Shown here: piece by piece, positions 62,160 through 64,000 of the stretch | Numbering within the stretch: position 1 is the first letter of the stretch | Layout: the number at the start of each line of letters is the position of its first letter | Assembly: GCA_026826555.1 (NCBI GenBank) | Contig: JAKSZT010053764.1 | Coordinates: 14,938,213-15,002,212 of the forward strand | DNA: 64,000 nucleotides | DNA from: Tolypeutes matacus | Taxonomy: Eukaryota > Chordata > Mammalia > Cingulata > Chlamyphoridae | Reading direction: 5' to 3' | Program-made: the position numbers and the translations under genes | Notes under the pieces: generated by a model | What the model saw: only the letters and a program-made list of their open reading frames with translations | Told to the model about the DNA's origin: nothing | The model's database searches: none

Positions 62160-63822
62160 GAGAATAAACTCCTTGAGGGGAATGCGATCATCACTGAAAC
62201 TCCATCAAGGTGGAAATGGGGAAAGGCAGTATTTCCTACGAAGAACTACCATTCCCACTCACACACTCATTCCACTGATTTCCATGGTAGTCATGATATG
62301 TTGCACCCTCAAAAGAACACATGAGAGCTTGAAACCTCCAGTGATCTATCAGGAATACTGTGGGGGCTCCTGCACTAAAAGGACATTGGGTGGCAACCTG
62401 CCTCCATTTCCCCACTGACTGGAAAAGTCTCCAAGCTCCAAAAGCCTTCATCCTGGGGGAAATAAATCAATTCTTTAGTCCTGCTACTTCACATAACCTC
62501 CTTTCCAAAGTCCAGTTAGATTAATACCTATCAGCAGCCCCCAACCCACAAAGGAAAGTCTTTCTGTCCTGGGGGACTTCAGTTCACTCCCTCTCCTCAG
62601 CCTTCTAATTCCCCAACCTAAATAAAAGTACAATGAGGTTTATGCAAACCACCTGAGGAAGCAACACTGCTGATGTGTCCCAGACTCTCAAAAGCCTGGC
62701 ACCCAGAGATGTTTACAAGAGAGAAAAAGGCCCACAGCAATAGGCCCCTCTGAGGGGCATAGCATCTGCCCTTGAAACCTGAAGTTCCTCTCCATTCCTT
62801 TAGACATTCCCCACAGTGAACATCTAGGAGGAACTATTTTTTTCATGGGTAAAAGTGTGCTAGTAAACCAATGATGACTGCATCCTCATCACAAGATATC
62901 TATGTCTCATGCACAACTCCTGCTTGAACAGTTTTTGAGTAAAACTACAACCTCAGGAAGCATGGAGTGTCTTACACTGAAGAGTGATTCTTGGCGCTTG
63001 GAAAAAGTCTACTTTGAAAATGGAAGAAAAATAAATTGCCACTTTAAGGGTCTAAGATTAAAAACAGGGAAAGATTTATTCATAAGTGGAAAGCTTCTAA
63101 AGTGGAAAATGGCAAAGATTATGGAATAAAAAGTCAAATAAAAGATGGAGAAGAGAGTGGAGCTATTTTTTAATGTTTCTGCAAGTACCTAAGTACTTAA
63201 TCCTCCTCCAACCAAGAGACAGCTTTTATTATCTGGTCAAAGCTTTTTTTATTTCATCTTCTTCACATTAAAATGCTCATGCTCTGTAACAATTCAGACT
63301 CAATAACCATAAACACAAAGAAAGTGTATGTACTAGAATGAATTGAGTTTTGCAGAATGTAATTAATTAAGTAATTTTATTTATTAAATCATGCAATTTT
63401 ATCCATATTGAAATCTCTATTATGTCTAAATGTGTTATGAGGCAACTTAGTGGTACCATAATAATTGTAACAAACACAACTGATAATAATACTTGCTCTG
63501 AGTTCTTTTTAAAAGTAGATCACATATACATAAATTGTTTCTTGTATAAAAGACTCCAACTTTAATGTAGACATGCTATATGTTGCTTTCAGTGTTATTA
63601 TAAGTTAACTATAATAGCATGATATCTCTTGTATACTGAAATGTTCAAATTAGCATTTAGGTAAATAATTGATATTATAAAATATGAATCTAAATTTCTC
63701 TACCTACTTCTTAAAAATCCTGTTTGAAATTCAAGGATATATTAGCTTATGTTAAATTCACCATAAATACAAACTACACACACACAAAAAAATGCATTTG
63801 TTGATGAGTAACACAAATGTAC

Positions 63823-63926
63823 CTTGTCAAAGGGTATACCATACTTCTTCAATACTGAGGGAGATATCAGTGTCATCTTGTGGCGAAGAAATGCATCACA
63901 CCCTTGGGAGCTGCTTGGGAAAAAAC
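63823..63926 (-). CDS. KDM4C: KDM4C exon encoding part of the JmjC demethylase core (zinc-site half)
   Basis: This internal exon is read right to left. It is 104 bp: the last two bases of a split Gly codon, then 34 codons starting [16 protein letters not shown] and ending [12 protein letters not shown]4 enzymes are nuclear Fe(II)/2-oxoglutarate demethylases acting on trimethylated H3K9 and H3K36. The Cys and His of CDAFLRH match two of the four structural zinc ligands (Cys234 and His240 in KDM4A numbering). The acceptor is a pyrimidine-rich stretch ending tttctatttag (ag at 63928-63927). The donor is AAG followed by gtacat (gt at 63822-63821). The downstream intron is phase 0 and the upstream one splits a codon after its first base. 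PSSSQG and SPSVLKK fit KDM4C better than my memory of KDM4A or KDM4B. There is no internal stop or frameshift, so the exon looks functional. Confidence 0.96.
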
Positions 63927-64000
63927 CTAAATAGAAACAATAAATATAAGCAGCATTGTTTCAATTAAGATAAAATTTCAGGCAGCTTTTTTTCTTTTTG
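63927..64000 (-). other. KDM4C: 3' end of the upstream KDM4C intron
   Basis: These 74 bases precede the first exon in transcription order. They contain the AG acceptor at 63928-63927 and a T-rich tract just upstream. A plausible A-containing branch region lies about 20-40 bases before the AG, but no single branch point can be fixed by eye. Confidence 0.85.

Noticed and set aside
62902..63129. A 75-codon plus-strand open frame (LEKVYFENGRKINCHF)
   Set aside because: It is antisense within the KDM4C intron, without a recognisable domain, and within chance length.

Overview
This is a piece of a placental mammal nuclear genome. Only two short stretches are recognisably functional protein-coding sequence: two exons on the minus strand, at 63823-63926 and 59235-59372. 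Together they encode 80 contiguous residues of the JmjC demethylase core of a KDM4 histone lysine demethylase, and the paralogue-specific residues fit KDM4C best. The rest is intron: the end of an upstream intron (63927-64000), a 4.45 kb intron between the exons (59373-63822), and a downstream intron filling 1-59234. The next exon, which should begin with a zinc-binding cysteine codon, was not found and probably lies beyond position 1.

The organism is most likely a xenarthran, probably an armadillo. The window has at least a dozen tRNA-Ala-derived SINEs of the armadillo DAS type, in monomer, dimer and long composite forms. It also has several copies of a related set of L1 3' ends. This assignment comes from memory of the repeat families, not from a database comparison.

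Layout on the plus-strand coordinate: 0.6-8 kb holds scattered L1 3' ends, an LTR-like piece, a 5'-inverted L1 and a MIR. 8.6-10.9 kb holds a MER5A-like hAT element and a broken processed copy of RNPS1. 12-20 kb holds SINEs, a small hAT element with exact 8-bp duplications, and ancient repeats. 20.2-23.1 kb is an ancient element cut by three L1 ends and two SINE insertions. 25-32.4 kb is L1-rich, with one non-repetitive island near 27.6-27.9 kb. 33-47 kb has SINEs, MIRs and minus-strand L1. 52.4-54.8 kb is a decayed L1 ORF2 to 3' end. 55.6-57.7 kb has SINEs, a MaLR-like LTR and a MIR. 59.2-64 kb carries the KDM4C exons.

I found no bacterial-type features, no CRISPR array and no intact gene other than KDM4C. 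No convincing new biological system is visible. The more interesting observations are retroposition scars, nested insertions and one candidate regulatory island.
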